From Pirellulales bacterium (GTDB taxonomy: Bacteria > Planctomycetota > Planctomycetia > Pirellulales > Thermoguttaceae): a DNA stretch of 37,678 nt. Each line of letters opens with the position of its first letter. The stretch's first letter is position 1. The position numbers and the translations under genes were made by a program. The stretch covers positions 1 to 37,678 of the forward strand of contig JADLEL010000050.1 of assembly GCA_020846145.1 (NCBI GenBank). The letters run 5' to 3'. Below the pieces are notes generated by a model, which did no database searches, was not told the origin of the DNA, and saw nothing but the letters and a program-made list of their open reading frames with translations. Positions 1 to 9,055 of this stretch are shown here, one piece after another.

Positions 1-301
1 CTTCCGTGCGGGCCGTCATATAAGGCATCAGAAACGAAGGCCGAATGGTGTAGGCCGCGCCGCTGCGCAATTTGATGCGGCGGAGCTTGACTTGCAGTTT
101 TTTCGGTGTTCGACAGTCCTTCATTTCATAACCTTGTGAAAAATCTTCGGGAAACAATTCCGGCATTTGTTGATGGCAGTGGTCCAAAAACTGGCGGAAC
201 TTTCCCGCATGATCCACAATTTGTCGATATTGCTCTTCACTGAGCGGCAAACAGATGGTACAACAATCGCACAACGATTCCGTCGCCAATCCCTTGGCCA
301 T
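1..301 (-). CDS. Probable transposase, N-terminal part, cut by the window edge
   Basis: An open frame runs from an ATG at 301 on the minus strand to base 1 without a stop, so the gene continues outside the window. A strong ribosome site (AAGGAGGT) lies about 5 bases before the ATG, which fixes the start. The 100 visible residues begin MAKGLATESLCDCC, have a cysteine-rich start (C11, C13, C14, C17), then MPELFPEDFSQGY, a basic stretch LQVKLRRIKLRSG, and YTIRPSFLMPYMTARTE. From memory this pattern (ELFP...GY, LRRIKL, RPSFxMPYM) matches the N-terminus of a transposase family found in planctomycetes and cyanobacteria; I cannot name the IS family. No terminal inverted repeat was recognised on the right side. 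It could instead be a domesticated or decayed copy. Confidence 0.6.
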   Translation of the reverse strand, partial: MAKGLATESLCDCCTICLPLSEEQYRQIVDHAGKFRQFLDHCHQQMPELFPEDFSQGYEMKDCRTPKKLQVKLRRIKLRSGAAYTIRPSFLMPYMTARTE

Positions 302-1369
302 GATCTACCTCCTTGTGTAAACCCAGGTAGATTATGGCCATTTTTTATTTCATGTCGCCCCCAATTAGTGGCCCACAAAAACCGTGACGGTCAGTGATTT
401 TCACCGGCGCATTTCTGAGTATGGAATCGTCCAACAAACCGGCTGCAGAGGACATGAAAAGACTTCACTGATTATTGGAGGTAGTGCGGGGTCGACCGGG
501 ACCGGCGGGGTTACACCGACGAATTGTTGTACATCATGTGGCGCGTTGGCATTATCCGTGCCGTTGAGGGATTATTTCCGATAAGAATCCCTTCCTGCAA
601 ACCATAAATCATCGACAAGTTCCGATACCGTTGGCATGGAGGGACGTTGCGGTTGTTTCGAGCCAACCGCCATTTCCCATCGATGGCACCCCGAATGCCC
701 CTGCCGCCTTGCCTCGCAAGGCTGGCGATTCCTTGATACTAACTAACGCTGGGCGCCTATCCGCGCCGAATTGCGTAGCTTCCCTGACGAACGCTCTTTT
801 CGCGTTTTCGTCTCTTCGCACTTTCGCGATCCTCGTTTTAGCCGTGTTCCATAGCCGTCTTGCCCAGCAGCACCATTCTGGACGGGCGATAGCGGATCGG
901 CTTTTCCCGGCTCGCTCCGCAAAGCATCGCTAAACAGGCCCAATTAAATAACGCTCTATCTCCATGCCTCACAACGCGTTGCGATGAAATCCAACAATCT
1001 TTTTCTGGATAAAAGCCACCTTTTCCGATAAATTGGCGTTAAATTATCGTGCAAGATAATCCTGAGACGTTGAAAACGTGTCCTTCCCCCCAGACCTAAG
1101 ATCAAAGTCCCAAACCCCAAAAACCAATTCGGGAAAAACTCGCCCCCAAAAACCGCGTTATTCTCGAGAAATTCCTGATCCCGCTCCCACGCGCCGCGGC
1201 GACACCCCCGTAAATTCCGAGGAAAACACCATTGCGCGTTATGGAAAAACTCCAAAAAAGTCCAAAAACAAGCACTTTTCTCAGTTTCCGCAATCCGGCA
1301 TCGAAAGCTTTCGGGAATTAGCTACTTCGGAATTCCCCCCATCCTCCCAGCGCGGCGTAGCCGCACCAA
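302..1369. other. Long gap without a convincing gene
   Basis: Short open frames exist on both strands (for example 631-933 plus and 956-1255 minus), but they overlap each other, have no family resemblance and lack good ribosome sites. The part before about 400 may contain the end of the element carrying the transposase at 1-301. The stretch around 960-1300 is locally A/T-rich and ORF-poor. I see no tRNA, rRNA or recognisable riboswitch. Confidence 0.5.
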
Positions 1370-1454
1370 TCGTTTAGCCCGGAGCCGGCGACGACGGGTG
1401 GAGTTTTCCGGTGCCCCTTACGCTCCCCGTCGCCGATGGCTCCGGATTAACGAA
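1370..1454. repeat. Palindromic intergenic repeat, family A, copy 1
   Basis: The left arm starts CGTTTAGCCCGGAGCC at 1371 and the right arm ends GATGGCTCCGGATTAACG near 1452. The arms are reverse complements with a few mismatches, around a short divergent centre. The same arms recur at 4465-4552, so this is a dispersed repeat and not a one-off terminator. If transcribed it would fold into a long hairpin. Confidence 0.8.
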
Positions 1455-1506
1455 TAACTTTGAGGACTTACCCTCATTCCTGAAAACTAATTAAGCACCG
1501 ACCCGA

Positions 1507-1535
1507 TTGACAATCTCCCGCCCGTGAAGTATCAC
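1507..1535 (+). promoter_or_regulatory. Possible sigma-70-type promoter upstream of pspA
   Basis: TTGACA at 1507-1512 is followed by a 17-base spacer and TATCAC at 1530-1535. It points towards pspA, whose ATG is about 250 bases downstream. No convincing sigma-54 site (TGGCAC-N5-TTGC) was seen, although sigma-54 drives psp in Escherichia coli. Inference from motif match only. Confidence 0.3.
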
Positions 1536-1788
1536 ATTGTCTATTCACTTTGCGGGGGTTGACTTATGGAGGGGGGGATGAAAATGTTCTGGACGAGGGC
1601 ATATTATTCACCGGTTCTCTCTGTGATTCCCAATTTCTCTTTTTTTTCATCGAATACCCAATAATGTGCTCCCGGAAGGCGGTCGTGAAAATAATTGCCT
1701 GGGAAGAGCTTGGACGAACGGAAATCCGGTTTGCGTAATGGGAAAATTTCCCGTAACCGAAACATGCAGATAAAAAGGATGGTGTGCC

Positions 1789-2541
1789 ATGATTCTAGGT
1801 AAACTGTGGCGTTCGTTAATGGCCCAGATCAACAAGATCGCGAATATCTTTTGGACCGCCGATCCGATCGCGCAAATGCAGTACGAGTACGATCAGGCGG
1901 TGGCGCAGCTCAAAGAGGGCCGGGAGGGCTTGGAGCAGTATCGCGCGTTGGTCGAACGCGTTACGCGGCAGGTCGCCAACGACAAGCAACGCGCCGCGCA
2001 GCTCGAGGCGAAAGTGAAGGCCTATCTGACGGCCGGCGACCGCGAAACGGCCGCAAAATTCGCCTTGGAGATGCAAAAGTCCAAGCAGGACCTGGCCGAG
2101 AACGAGGGCCAGCTCAAATTGCACGAAGAGTCGTACAATAACAACGTGACGAAGATCAAGCACGCCTCGAAAAAACTTTCCGATGTCCGCGATAAAATCT
2201 CCAAATACGACGCCGAGCTGAAGATGAGCAAGGCCGAAGCCGAAATGGCCAAGCTCGCCGCCGATTTCAATTTCGACGTAACCACCGATTTCGGCCAGAT
2301 CGAACAGGTGATCAACGACAAGATCAGCCTGAACCGCGCGAAAGTCCGCGTGGCCGCCGACCTTTCCAGCGAAGGCATCGTCGATGTGCAGCGCGAGCAG
2401 GCGATGGAATCGGCGCTGGCCGAACAAGCCTTGAAGGAATTCGAAATTCAAGCCGGACTGGTTACGCCCGATACGGCGGGCGTTACCAATGCCGCCAAGG
2501 AGCTTGGACCGGCGGAGTCGGTCAAGCAGACGCAGAGTTGA
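1789..2541 (+). CDS. pspA: PspA/IM30 (Vipp1) family membrane-remodelling protein
   Basis: The protein has 250 residues, close to the family's usual length. It is almost entirely helical and charged, with the typical N-terminus (LGKLWRSLMAQINKIANIF) followed by the conserved DPIAQMQYEYDQA segment, then long coiled coil to about residue 205. The last 35 residues are Ala/Glu/Gln-rich and may be a flexible tail. Family members bind the inner face of the cytoplasmic membrane, oligomerise into rings or rods, and protect or remodel it; PspA and Vipp1 are structural homologues of ESCRT-III. The ATG is preceded by an A-rich AAAGGA ribosome site. It is the first gene of a co-directed cluster with a AAA+ ATPase and an ABC transporter, and no PspB/C/F homologues are visible, so its partners here differ from the enterobacterial psp system. 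Confidence 0.93.
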   Translation: MILGKLWRSLMAQINKIANIFWTADPIAQMQYEYDQAVAQLKEGREGLEQYRALVERVTRQVANDKQRAAQLEAKVKAYLTAGDRETAAKFALEMQKSKQDLAENEGQLKLHEESYNNNVTKIKHASKKLSDVRDKISKYDAELKMSKAEAEMAKLAADFNFDVTTDFGQIEQVINDKISLNRAKVRVAADLSSEGIVDVQREQAMESALAEQALKEFEIQAGLVTPDTAGVTNAAKELGPAESVKQTQS

Positions 2542-2545
2542 TTCT

Positions 2546-2646
2546 ACTCGTTCCCACGCTCCGGCGTCGCAGAAATGCGCTTGCACTCGTGCCTTGGACG
2601 CAAGAGCGTCCCCCAATTGCGTTCCCACGCAGAGCATGAGAACGAG
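2546..2646. repeat. Palindromic intergenic repeat, family B, copy 1
   Basis: CTCGTTCCCACGCTCCGG begins at 2548 and the matching right arm, GCGTTCCCACGC through GAGAACGAG, ends at about 2646. It starts just after the pspA stop codon and fills most of the pspA to AAA-ATPase gap. Copy 2 lies at 20840-20899. A low-complexity stretch rich in AAGACC(T/C) follows at about 2648-2676. Confidence 0.7.
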
Positions 2647-2678
2647 CTAAGACCTAAGCCCCAAGACCCAAGACCGTA

Positions 2679-4457
2679 ATGTCCGCCGATCCCTCTCGAA
2701 AAAACGACGATTCGCCTAACCAACTTCCCGCGTGGTATCCCGCGTGGGCTAGGGAGTTGGCCGATGCCTATTTTTCGGGCACGACCTCGGTTTTTTTGCT
2801 GCACGGGAACGTTCACGACCTGATCGAAACCCGCGAAGCGGACGGCAAGGCGGGCTATTGCGGCATCTCCGAATTTCTCGCCACGCAGTTGTTCGGCAAG
2901 TGGGATGTGGTCGTGAGCCACGATTTGAGCCGCGGCTTGCGGCCGCAAGCCGGCGCGAATGCCGAGCGTTTGCGGCAGATGATGCAGTATCTTTCGGGCC
3001 GCTGGGGCGAGCCGGCGGGCTGGCCCCCCGAACCCGAAGCCATTTTGGGCCTGATCGAGGAAACGCTCGATCGCAACTTGATCGCCAAGGCAGCGGACCG
3101 CAAGCGAATCGCCTTTTTGTTCGAGTACGCGCAATATCTGCTGCCCACGGGCGATTTGAACACGCTGGCCCGCGGACAGGCGGCGCGGCTGGTGCGGTTT
3201 CTGCGTTGGGCGCAGAATCCGCATTTCAAGCAGGTGAATATCGCCTTTTGCCTGGTGGCCGACCGATTGATGGAAGTCAACGAGCGGCTGGTGCAAAACG
3301 CTTACGTCTCGAACGTCGAGGTCCCCTTGCCCGACCGCGAGCGGCGGCTGCGCTTCATCCATTCGATGGCCGAAGGGGAGGAGTTCGCCAAGCTGACCGA
3401 TTTCTCGCCCGACGAACTGGCCGACATGTCGAACGGGCTGAGCCTGGTGGATATCAACGTGGTGCTTTCGCAGGCGACGCGGGGCGACCGCCGCGTCGAT
3501 GCCCAGCGCTTCCGTGTGCTGAAAAAAGACATGATCGAGCGGCAGTGCCAGGGACTGGTGGAATTCGTCGAGCCGAAGCACAATTTGGATTTGCTGGTCG
3601 GCTACCCCGAAGCGAAAAAACGGCTGCGGGAAGACGCCGAACGCATCGCCCGCGGGCAAACCGACATCGCGCCGATGGGTTATTTGGTGTGCGGGCCGGT
3701 CGGTTCGGGCAAGACTTTTTTGGCGGAGTGCTACGCCGGATCGATCGGCATCCCCTGCGTCGTGCTCAAGAATTTCCGCTCGAAATACGTGGGCGAGACC
3801 GAGGGAAACTTGCAGCAGGTGCTTTCCGTGCTGCGCTCGCTGGGGCCGGTCGTAGTGATCGTCGATGAAGCCGACGCCGCGCTGGGCAACCGCGAGAGCG
3901 ACGGCGATTCTGGCACTTCGGCGCGCGTGTTCTCGATGATCGCCAGCCAGATGGGCAACACGAAATACCGCGGCAAAATCATTTGGATGCTTTTAACCTC
4001 GCGGCCCGACCTGTTGCCGATCGATTTGAAGCGCCAAGGCCGCGCGGAAGTGCATATCCCGCTGTTTTATCCGCAGACGCCGGACGAAATCCGCACGATG
4101 TTCGTGAGCATGGGCAAGAAGAACAAGATCGACGTCGAGCCGATCATCGTGCCCGAAGTGTCCCCCGAAAAGCGGCTCACGGGCGCGGATATCGAGAGCA
4201 TATTGCTTTCGGCGAAGCGGAATGGTCTTTCGGCCGGGCGGAGCGATTTGACGGGAGCCGATTTGAAGCAGGCGCTCGACGAATTCATCCCCTCGGCGCA
4301 AGGTTTGGAAAAGGAGTTGCAGGAATTGGCGGCCGTGATGGAATGCACGCAACTCGCGTTCCTGCCGGACGAATGGCGTAAAAAAGTAACTCAGCCCGAA
4401 GGCCGAACGCGGCTCCAAGAGCGCCTGGTGGCGATTCGGCAGTTGTTGAAGATGTAA
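2679..4457 (+). CDS. Two-domain AAA+ ATPase associated with PspA
   Basis: The protein has 592 residues and no signal peptide or membrane segment, so it should be cytoplasmic. The C-terminal half is a canonical AAA+ module: Walker A GPVGSGKT at about 339-346, Walker B VVVIVDEADAAL near 391-402, sensor-1-like LLTSRPD, a likely arginine finger in KRQGRAEVHIPLF, and a helical lid to about 530. The N-terminal half (about 20-290) resembles a degenerate AAA domain: FLLHGNVHDL near the start, then a PLPDRERR lid-like stretch, but no intact Walker A. This layout resembles Ycf46-like ATPases. Beside pspA, the economical inference is a remodeller acting on PspA oligomers or on the membrane complex encoded downstream. 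The start has only a weak ribosome site; no better in-frame start was seen. Confidence 0.85.
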   Translation: MSADPSRKNDDSPNQLPAWYPAWARELADAYFSGTTSVFLLHGNVHDLIETREADGKAGYCGISEFLATQLFGKWDVVVSHDLSRGLRPQAGANAERLRQMMQYLSGRWGEPAGWPPEPEAILGLIEETLDRNLIAKAADRKRIAFLFEYAQYLLPTGDLNTLARGQAARLVRFLRWAQNPHFKQVNIAFCLVADRLMEVNERLVQNAYVSNVEVPLPDRERRLRFIHSMAEGEEFAKLTDFSPDELADMSNGLSLVDINVVLSQATRGDRRVDAQRFRVLKKDMIERQCQGLVEFVEPKHNLDLLVGYPEAKKRLREDAERIARGQTDIAPMGYLVCGPVGSGKTFLAECYAGSIGIPCVVLKNFRSKYVGETEGNLQQVLSVLRSLGPVVVIVDEADAALGNRESDGDSGTSARVFSMIASQMGNTKYRGKIIWMLLTSRPDLLPIDLKRQGRAEVHIPLFYPQTPDEIRTMFVSMGKKNKIDVEPIIVPEVSPEKRLTGADIESILLSAKRNGLSAGRSDLTGADLKQALDEFIPSAQGLEKELQELAAVMECTQLAFLPDEWRKKVTQPEGRTRLQERLVAIRQLLKM

Positions 4458-4464
4458 TCCGAAA

Positions 4465-4552
4465 TCGTTTAGCCCAGAGCCAGCGGCGACGGCGGAGGGA
4501 GGTATTCCTTTGGTTCTCGCCTCGCCGTCGCCGATGGCTCCGGGCTAAACGA
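4465..4552. repeat. Palindromic intergenic repeat, family A, copy 2
   Basis: The left arm (TCGTTTAGCCCAGAGCCAGC from 4465) and right arm (ending GGCTCCGGGCTAAACGA at 4552) are nearly perfect inverted repeats of about 29 bases around a short centre. It is homologous to 1370-1454. It begins 7 bases after the AAA-ATPase stop codon. Confidence 0.85.
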
Positions 4553-4587
4553 ACGAACAAAATCACACCCTCCCCAAGGAAAAACCC

Positions 4588-4881
4588 ATGAATAAAACGT
4601 CAAGCTGGTTCGATGCCGCTACGCAAACGCCGCTGATCGCCGAGAAGGCGAAACAGTTGGAGTCGTTCACTTCGACCTTTGCCGACGGCGTCGTGGCGCC
4701 GTCGGAAATCAAAGCCCAAGAAGAGCGCGTGTATCAATTGATGAAGGAAATCGAGCCGCAGTTGGACGAGAAGCTGCACGCCCGAGTAACCGCATTGCTT
4801 TGCGAATTGACGGCCTACGATTTCATGCAGTTCGTTTCCGCGCTGCAGGAATCGAAGCCGCAAACGCAATTCCAGGGATAA
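4588..4881 (+). CDS. Small helical protein of the PspA cluster, function unknown
   Basis: I do not recognise this family. The 97 residues contain no signal peptide, membrane segment or cysteine pair beyond a single Cys, and look largely helical (LIAEKAKQLESFTSTF, then EERVYQLMKEIEPQLDEKL, then ALLCELTAYDFMQFVSALQ). The ribosome site AAGGA lies about 8 bases before the ATG, and codon use looks like that of its neighbours, so it should be a real gene. Its place between a AAA+ ATPase and an ABC binding protein suggests an adaptor or regulator of the cluster, which is inference only. Confidence 0.75.
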   Translation: MNKTSSWFDAATQTPLIAEKAKQLESFTSTFADGVVAPSEIKAQEERVYQLMKEIEPQLDEKLHARVTALLCELTAYDFMQFVSALQESKPQTQFQG

Positions 4882-4885
4882 ACCG

Positions 4886-4947
4886 GTAGGTTATGCTTTA
4901 GCTAACGAACCGTGAACCGAGAGTTGTTATGCTGAAGCAAAACCTAC
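4886..4947. repeat. Palindromic intergenic repeat, family C, copy 1
   Basis: GTAGGTTATGCTTTAGC (4886-4902) and the inverted partner GTTATGCTGAAGCAAAACCT (to 4947) flank a 23-base centre. The same pair occurs at 32166-32231. It lies 4 bases after the stop of the 97-residue gene. Confidence 0.8.
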
Positions 4948-5006
4948 GTACTCCGAGCTAAACGGAAAGATATCATTTCCACCCCTCAACACAAAGGAGC
5001 AAGCAG

Positions 5007-6725
5007 ATGGCAGGTCAACCGAAAGCGCCGTTTTACGCGGTTTTAGGATTGGTCGTCGTCGGACTCGTGGCGTTCGCCGTTTATCGCGCCGATATTTTCG
5101 CCCCGAAAGCCAAGGAGGATCCCGGCAAAACGAACGAGATCGATCCCAAGGAATTGGGCCAATCGGCCGAGGCGAGCGATGCGGCCAGCGTAACGACGGT
5201 CAAGGAGTACAGTTTCAAGCCCTCCGAACGCTTGCCAGAAGTGAAGGGCACGTCGGCCTATAAGCTCAACGACAACACCGTGCGGTTCGCGTTGAACGTC
5301 TGGGCCGGCTGGGGACCGATCATCCTGGCGAACGAAGGATTCAAGCCGGGCAAGGTTTGGAAAGAGCCGAACGGCGCGGAATTCAAGGTCGAACTCGTAT
5401 TGATCGACGATCCGGTGAAGATGCGCGACGCCTACGCGGCGGGCGACGTGCAAATCGGCTGGGCGACGCTCGACATGGTGCCCTTGTTCGTCGATGGCTT
5501 CAAGCGCGCCGGCGACAGCCGCGTCATGCCTCGCATCTACCAGCAGGTCGATTGGTCGAACGGCGGCGACGGCATCGTGGTCCGCGAGTCCATCAAGAGC
5601 GTGAGCGATCTGCGCGGCAAGAAACTGGTGATGGCGCAAAACTCCCCCTCGCAATACTTCGCGCTCAATATGCTCGTGGCGGGCGGCGTGCAGCCCGCCG
5701 AAGTCGAAATGCAATACACGAACGACGCCTTTCAGGCCGCCGCCGCGTTCAATTCCGACAAGAGCATCGCCGGCGCGGTGTCCTGGGCGCCGGATATTTA
5801 CAATTTGGCCGACGTGAAGGGCAACCGCATGTTGGTCACCACGCAAACGGCCAACAAGCTCATCGCCGATGTGTGGTTTGCCCGCGCCGATTTCGCCAAG
5901 GACCATCCCGGCGTTATCGAGAGCCTGGTCCGCGGAATTTTCGACGGCATGGAGGAGATGAAGAAGGACGAGGCCAAACAGCGCTGCGCGAAACTGATGG
6001 GCGAAGGCTACAGCATTCCCGAGACGGAAACCATGAAGATGTTCGGCGACGCCCACAACACCAATTGGGCGGAAAACTTCCAATTCTTCATGAACCAGAA
6101 CAATCCCACGAATTTCGAGCGGATTTGGCGGCAATCGTATTATCTCTACAAGCGCATCGGCTCGATCGCGGGCCAGCCCGTGCCGTTCGACGAAGTGATG
6201 GATTTCTCGGTGATCGCCAAATTGGGGAAGGAACCGAAATTCGCGAACCAGAAGGACGAGTATCAACTGAAGCTCACGCCCATGTCGGCCAACAAAATCC
6301 AGGCCGAATCGAACGAGATCCTTACGAATACGGTGGTCATCCACTTCTTTCCAAACAGTTGGGACTTGAAAAAGAAGGCCGAAGAAAACGGCAAGGAAGT
6401 CGATCGGCTCTACGACCCGACGGTCGATGCCACGCTCGAAGCCATCGCGAAGCTCACCGAGTCGTTCGGCGCGTCGCGGGTGGTGATCGAGGGACACACC
6501 GACAGCTCGATGAGAGGCAAAGTCGATGAGCGGCTGGTGATGGAATTGTCGAACAACCGCGCGAACGCCGTGAAGGAAGCGATCGTCGAAAAATACAAGT
6601 TGGATCCCAACAAGTTTTCCGTCGCCGGCATGGGCTGGTCGCGGCCGGCCGATTGGGACGACCCGGCGAACGACGCCAAGAACCGCCGCGTGGAAATCAA
6701 GGTTTATCCGGCGGAAAAACAATAG
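5007..6725 (+). CDS. NitT/TauT-type substrate-binding protein fused to a C-terminal OmpA domain
   Basis: The 572-residue protein begins with a membrane anchor (about residues 9-25, FYAVLGLVVVGLVAFAVYR) and no cleavage or lipobox signal. Residues about 90-420 form a periplasmic binding-protein fold of the nitrate/taurine (SsuA/THI5-like) type: VRFALNVWAGWGPIILANEGF, an aspartate-rich ligand loop, then SDLRGKKLVMAQNSPSQYF. Residues about 435-570 are an OmpA-like peptidoglycan-binding domain, with VVIEGHTDSS near 491-500, NNRANAVKEAI, and NRRVEIKV at the end. OmpA domains bind diaminopimelate in peptidoglycan, so this binding protein may be tied both to the membrane and to the wall. The start has a strong AAAGGAG site. 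The permease and ATPase follow. The ligand cannot be read from the sequence. Confidence 0.88.
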   Translation: MAGQPKAPFYAVLGLVVVGLVAFAVYRADIFAPKAKEDPGKTNEIDPKELGQSAEASDAASVTTVKEYSFKPSERLPEVKGTSAYKLNDNTVRFALNVWAGWGPIILANEGFKPGKVWKEPNGAEFKVELVLIDDPVKMRDAYAAGDVQIGWATLDMVPLFVDGFKRAGDSRVMPRIYQQVDWSNGGDGIVVRESIKSVSDLRGKKLVMAQNSPSQYFALNMLVAGGVQPAEVEMQYTNDAFQAAAAFNSDKSIAGAVSWAPDIYNLADVKGNRMLVTTQTANKLIADVWFARADFAKDHPGVIESLVRGIFDGMEEMKKDEAKQRCAKLMGEGYSIPETETMKMFGDAHNTNWAENFQFFMNQNNPTNFERIWRQSYYLYKRIGSIAGQPVPFDEVMDFSVIAKLGKEPKFANQKDEYQLKLTPMSANKIQAESNEILTNTVVIHFFPNSWDLKKKAEENGKEVDRLYDPTVDATLEAIAKLTESFGASRVVIEGHTDSSMRGKVDERLVMELSNNRANAVKEAIVEKYKLDPNKFSVAGMGWSRPADWDDPANDAKNRRVEIKVYPAEKQ

Positions 6726-6752
6726 AAACGGCCCTGAAACAACTCCTGCGAA

Positions 6753-6946
6753 TTTAGCCCCCCGTATATTTAGCCCCCCGTGAATACACGGGGGGCCAAG
6801 GATTCATTATTCACACCGGCGCCCCCCCGTGTATTCACGGGGGGCTAAGGATTCATTATTCACACCGGCGCCCCCCCGTGTATTCACGGGGGGCTAAGGA
6901 TTCATTATTCACACCGGCGGCCCCCGTGTATTCACGGGGGGCTAAA
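6753..6946. repeat. Tandem array of 49-bp hairpin units
   Basis: A 49-base unit is repeated with an exact period (equivalent bases at 6821, 6870 and 6919), with a partial, diverged copy before it from 6753. Each unit contains a near-perfect palindrome (CCCCCGTGTATTCACGGGGG) joined by the constant linker CTAAGGATTCATTATTCACA. The array ends in CGGGGGGCTAAATGG, 14 bases before the permease ATG at 6960, so it covers the region where the ribosome would bind. Linkers are identical, which argues against CRISPR. Confidence 0.93.
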
Positions 6947-6959
6947 TGGTCGAACGCTT

Positions 6960-7981
6960 ATGGACGACCGCGTCATACGTAAAACCAAAACCAAAACCGT
7001 CGCTACGCCCGCGCCGCCGCAACACCGCTTCCGGTCCGCCCTGCGCCGCGAAATTCCCCGCTGGAAAGCGGTGTTTTTCGGCGCCTTATGCATCGCTATT
7101 TGCGGGGGAATCTGGTGGTATCTCACGCGGGGTGAAATCGTCGAAGAACGCATGATCAATAAATATGCGCTTCCCAGCCCCGCGGAAACTTTCGCCGACC
7201 TTCGCGGATTATGGATCGATGGAGAGTTGACCAGAAATGCGATCGCCAGCTTGATCCGCGTGACATTGGGATTTGCGTTGGCGGCGGTTTTGGGAATTCC
7301 CCTGGGAATACTTTGCGGGAGTTATCCTTGGGTAAAATCGTTTTTGGCCCCCGTAACGATTTTCGGAAGAAACATTCCCATCGCGGCATTAATCCCGCTG
7401 ACTTATTCGTTTTTCGGAACGGGCGAATATCAGAAAATGATGTTCATCTTCATCGCCTGCGTCGCTTTCATTATCGACGACACGGCGACGGCCATCGGCG
7501 ATGTCAGTTCGCGATACATCGATACGGCCTATACGCTGGGCGCCAATCAGTGGCAAATCATTTCCAAAGTGATTTTTCCTTTGGCGTTGCCGAATATTTT
7601 CAATTCCCTCCGCCTGCTTTTCGGATTGGCTTTCGGATACATCATGCTTGTGGAATCGGTCACCGACGCCAAGACGTCCGGCGGTCTGGGTTTTATCATT
7701 TTAACATCCCAGCGTCTTTCCTTTCCGGGTTGGATCATTCTCATACTGTTGATTATCCCCATTCTCGCCCTGGCCATCGACCGAGCGCTGTTTTGGATTC
7801 AAAAGGAATTATTCCCGTACCAATACGGCGGGTCGGGCGTTTTACGCCGCGGGGTAGGTATATGCCTCCATTGCGTGGAAGATATTAAATTCCTGTTTTG
7901 CAAACCGGTCGATTATAATACCGTGAATCCGCCGCAACTCGCGGCCGCCCCCGTTCCCGAAAACACACGATCGAAGCCTTC

Positions 7982-7985
<4 letters not shown>
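6960..7985 (+). CDS. ABC transporter permease, NitT/TauT family
   Basis: An integral membrane protein of 341 residues. After a basic cytoplasmic N-terminus (about 35 residues) a first membrane helix runs AVFFGALCIAICGGIWWYL, and about five more follow between residues 90 and 280. The segment DTAYTLGANQWQIISKVIFP with LALPNIF matches the EAA loop (conserved Gly and LP) that contacts the ATPase. Usual members have about 250-280 residues; this one has a longer N-terminus and a C-terminal tail of about 60 residues, including two cysteines in ICLHC. The ATG follows the 49-bp hairpin array and has no clear ribosome site. The stop overlaps the ATPase start by 4 bases (ATGA), so the two are translationally coupled. 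Confidence 0.88.
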
Positions 7986-9053
<1,068 letters not shown>

Positions 9054-9055
9054 TT

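Noticed and set aside
1500..1788. Sigma-54 promoter in front of pspA
   Set aside because: Expected by analogy with Escherichia coli psp, but no TGGCAC-N5-TTGC match was found, and no PspF-like activator gene is nearby.
2544..3659. 371-codon open frame on the minus strand, antisense to the AAA+ ATPase
   Set aside because: Covered by a gene with intact AAA+ motifs on the plus strand; no recognisable motif of its own.
5043..6722. 559-codon open frame on the minus strand, antisense to the OmpA-fused binding protein
   Set aside because: Rich in Arg, His and Gly as expected from reading G/C-rich codons backwards; no family resemblance, and the plus-strand gene is clear.
6753..6946. CRISPR-like array
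   Set aside because: The units repeat completely, linkers included, with a 49-bp period. There are no unique spacers and no cas genes.
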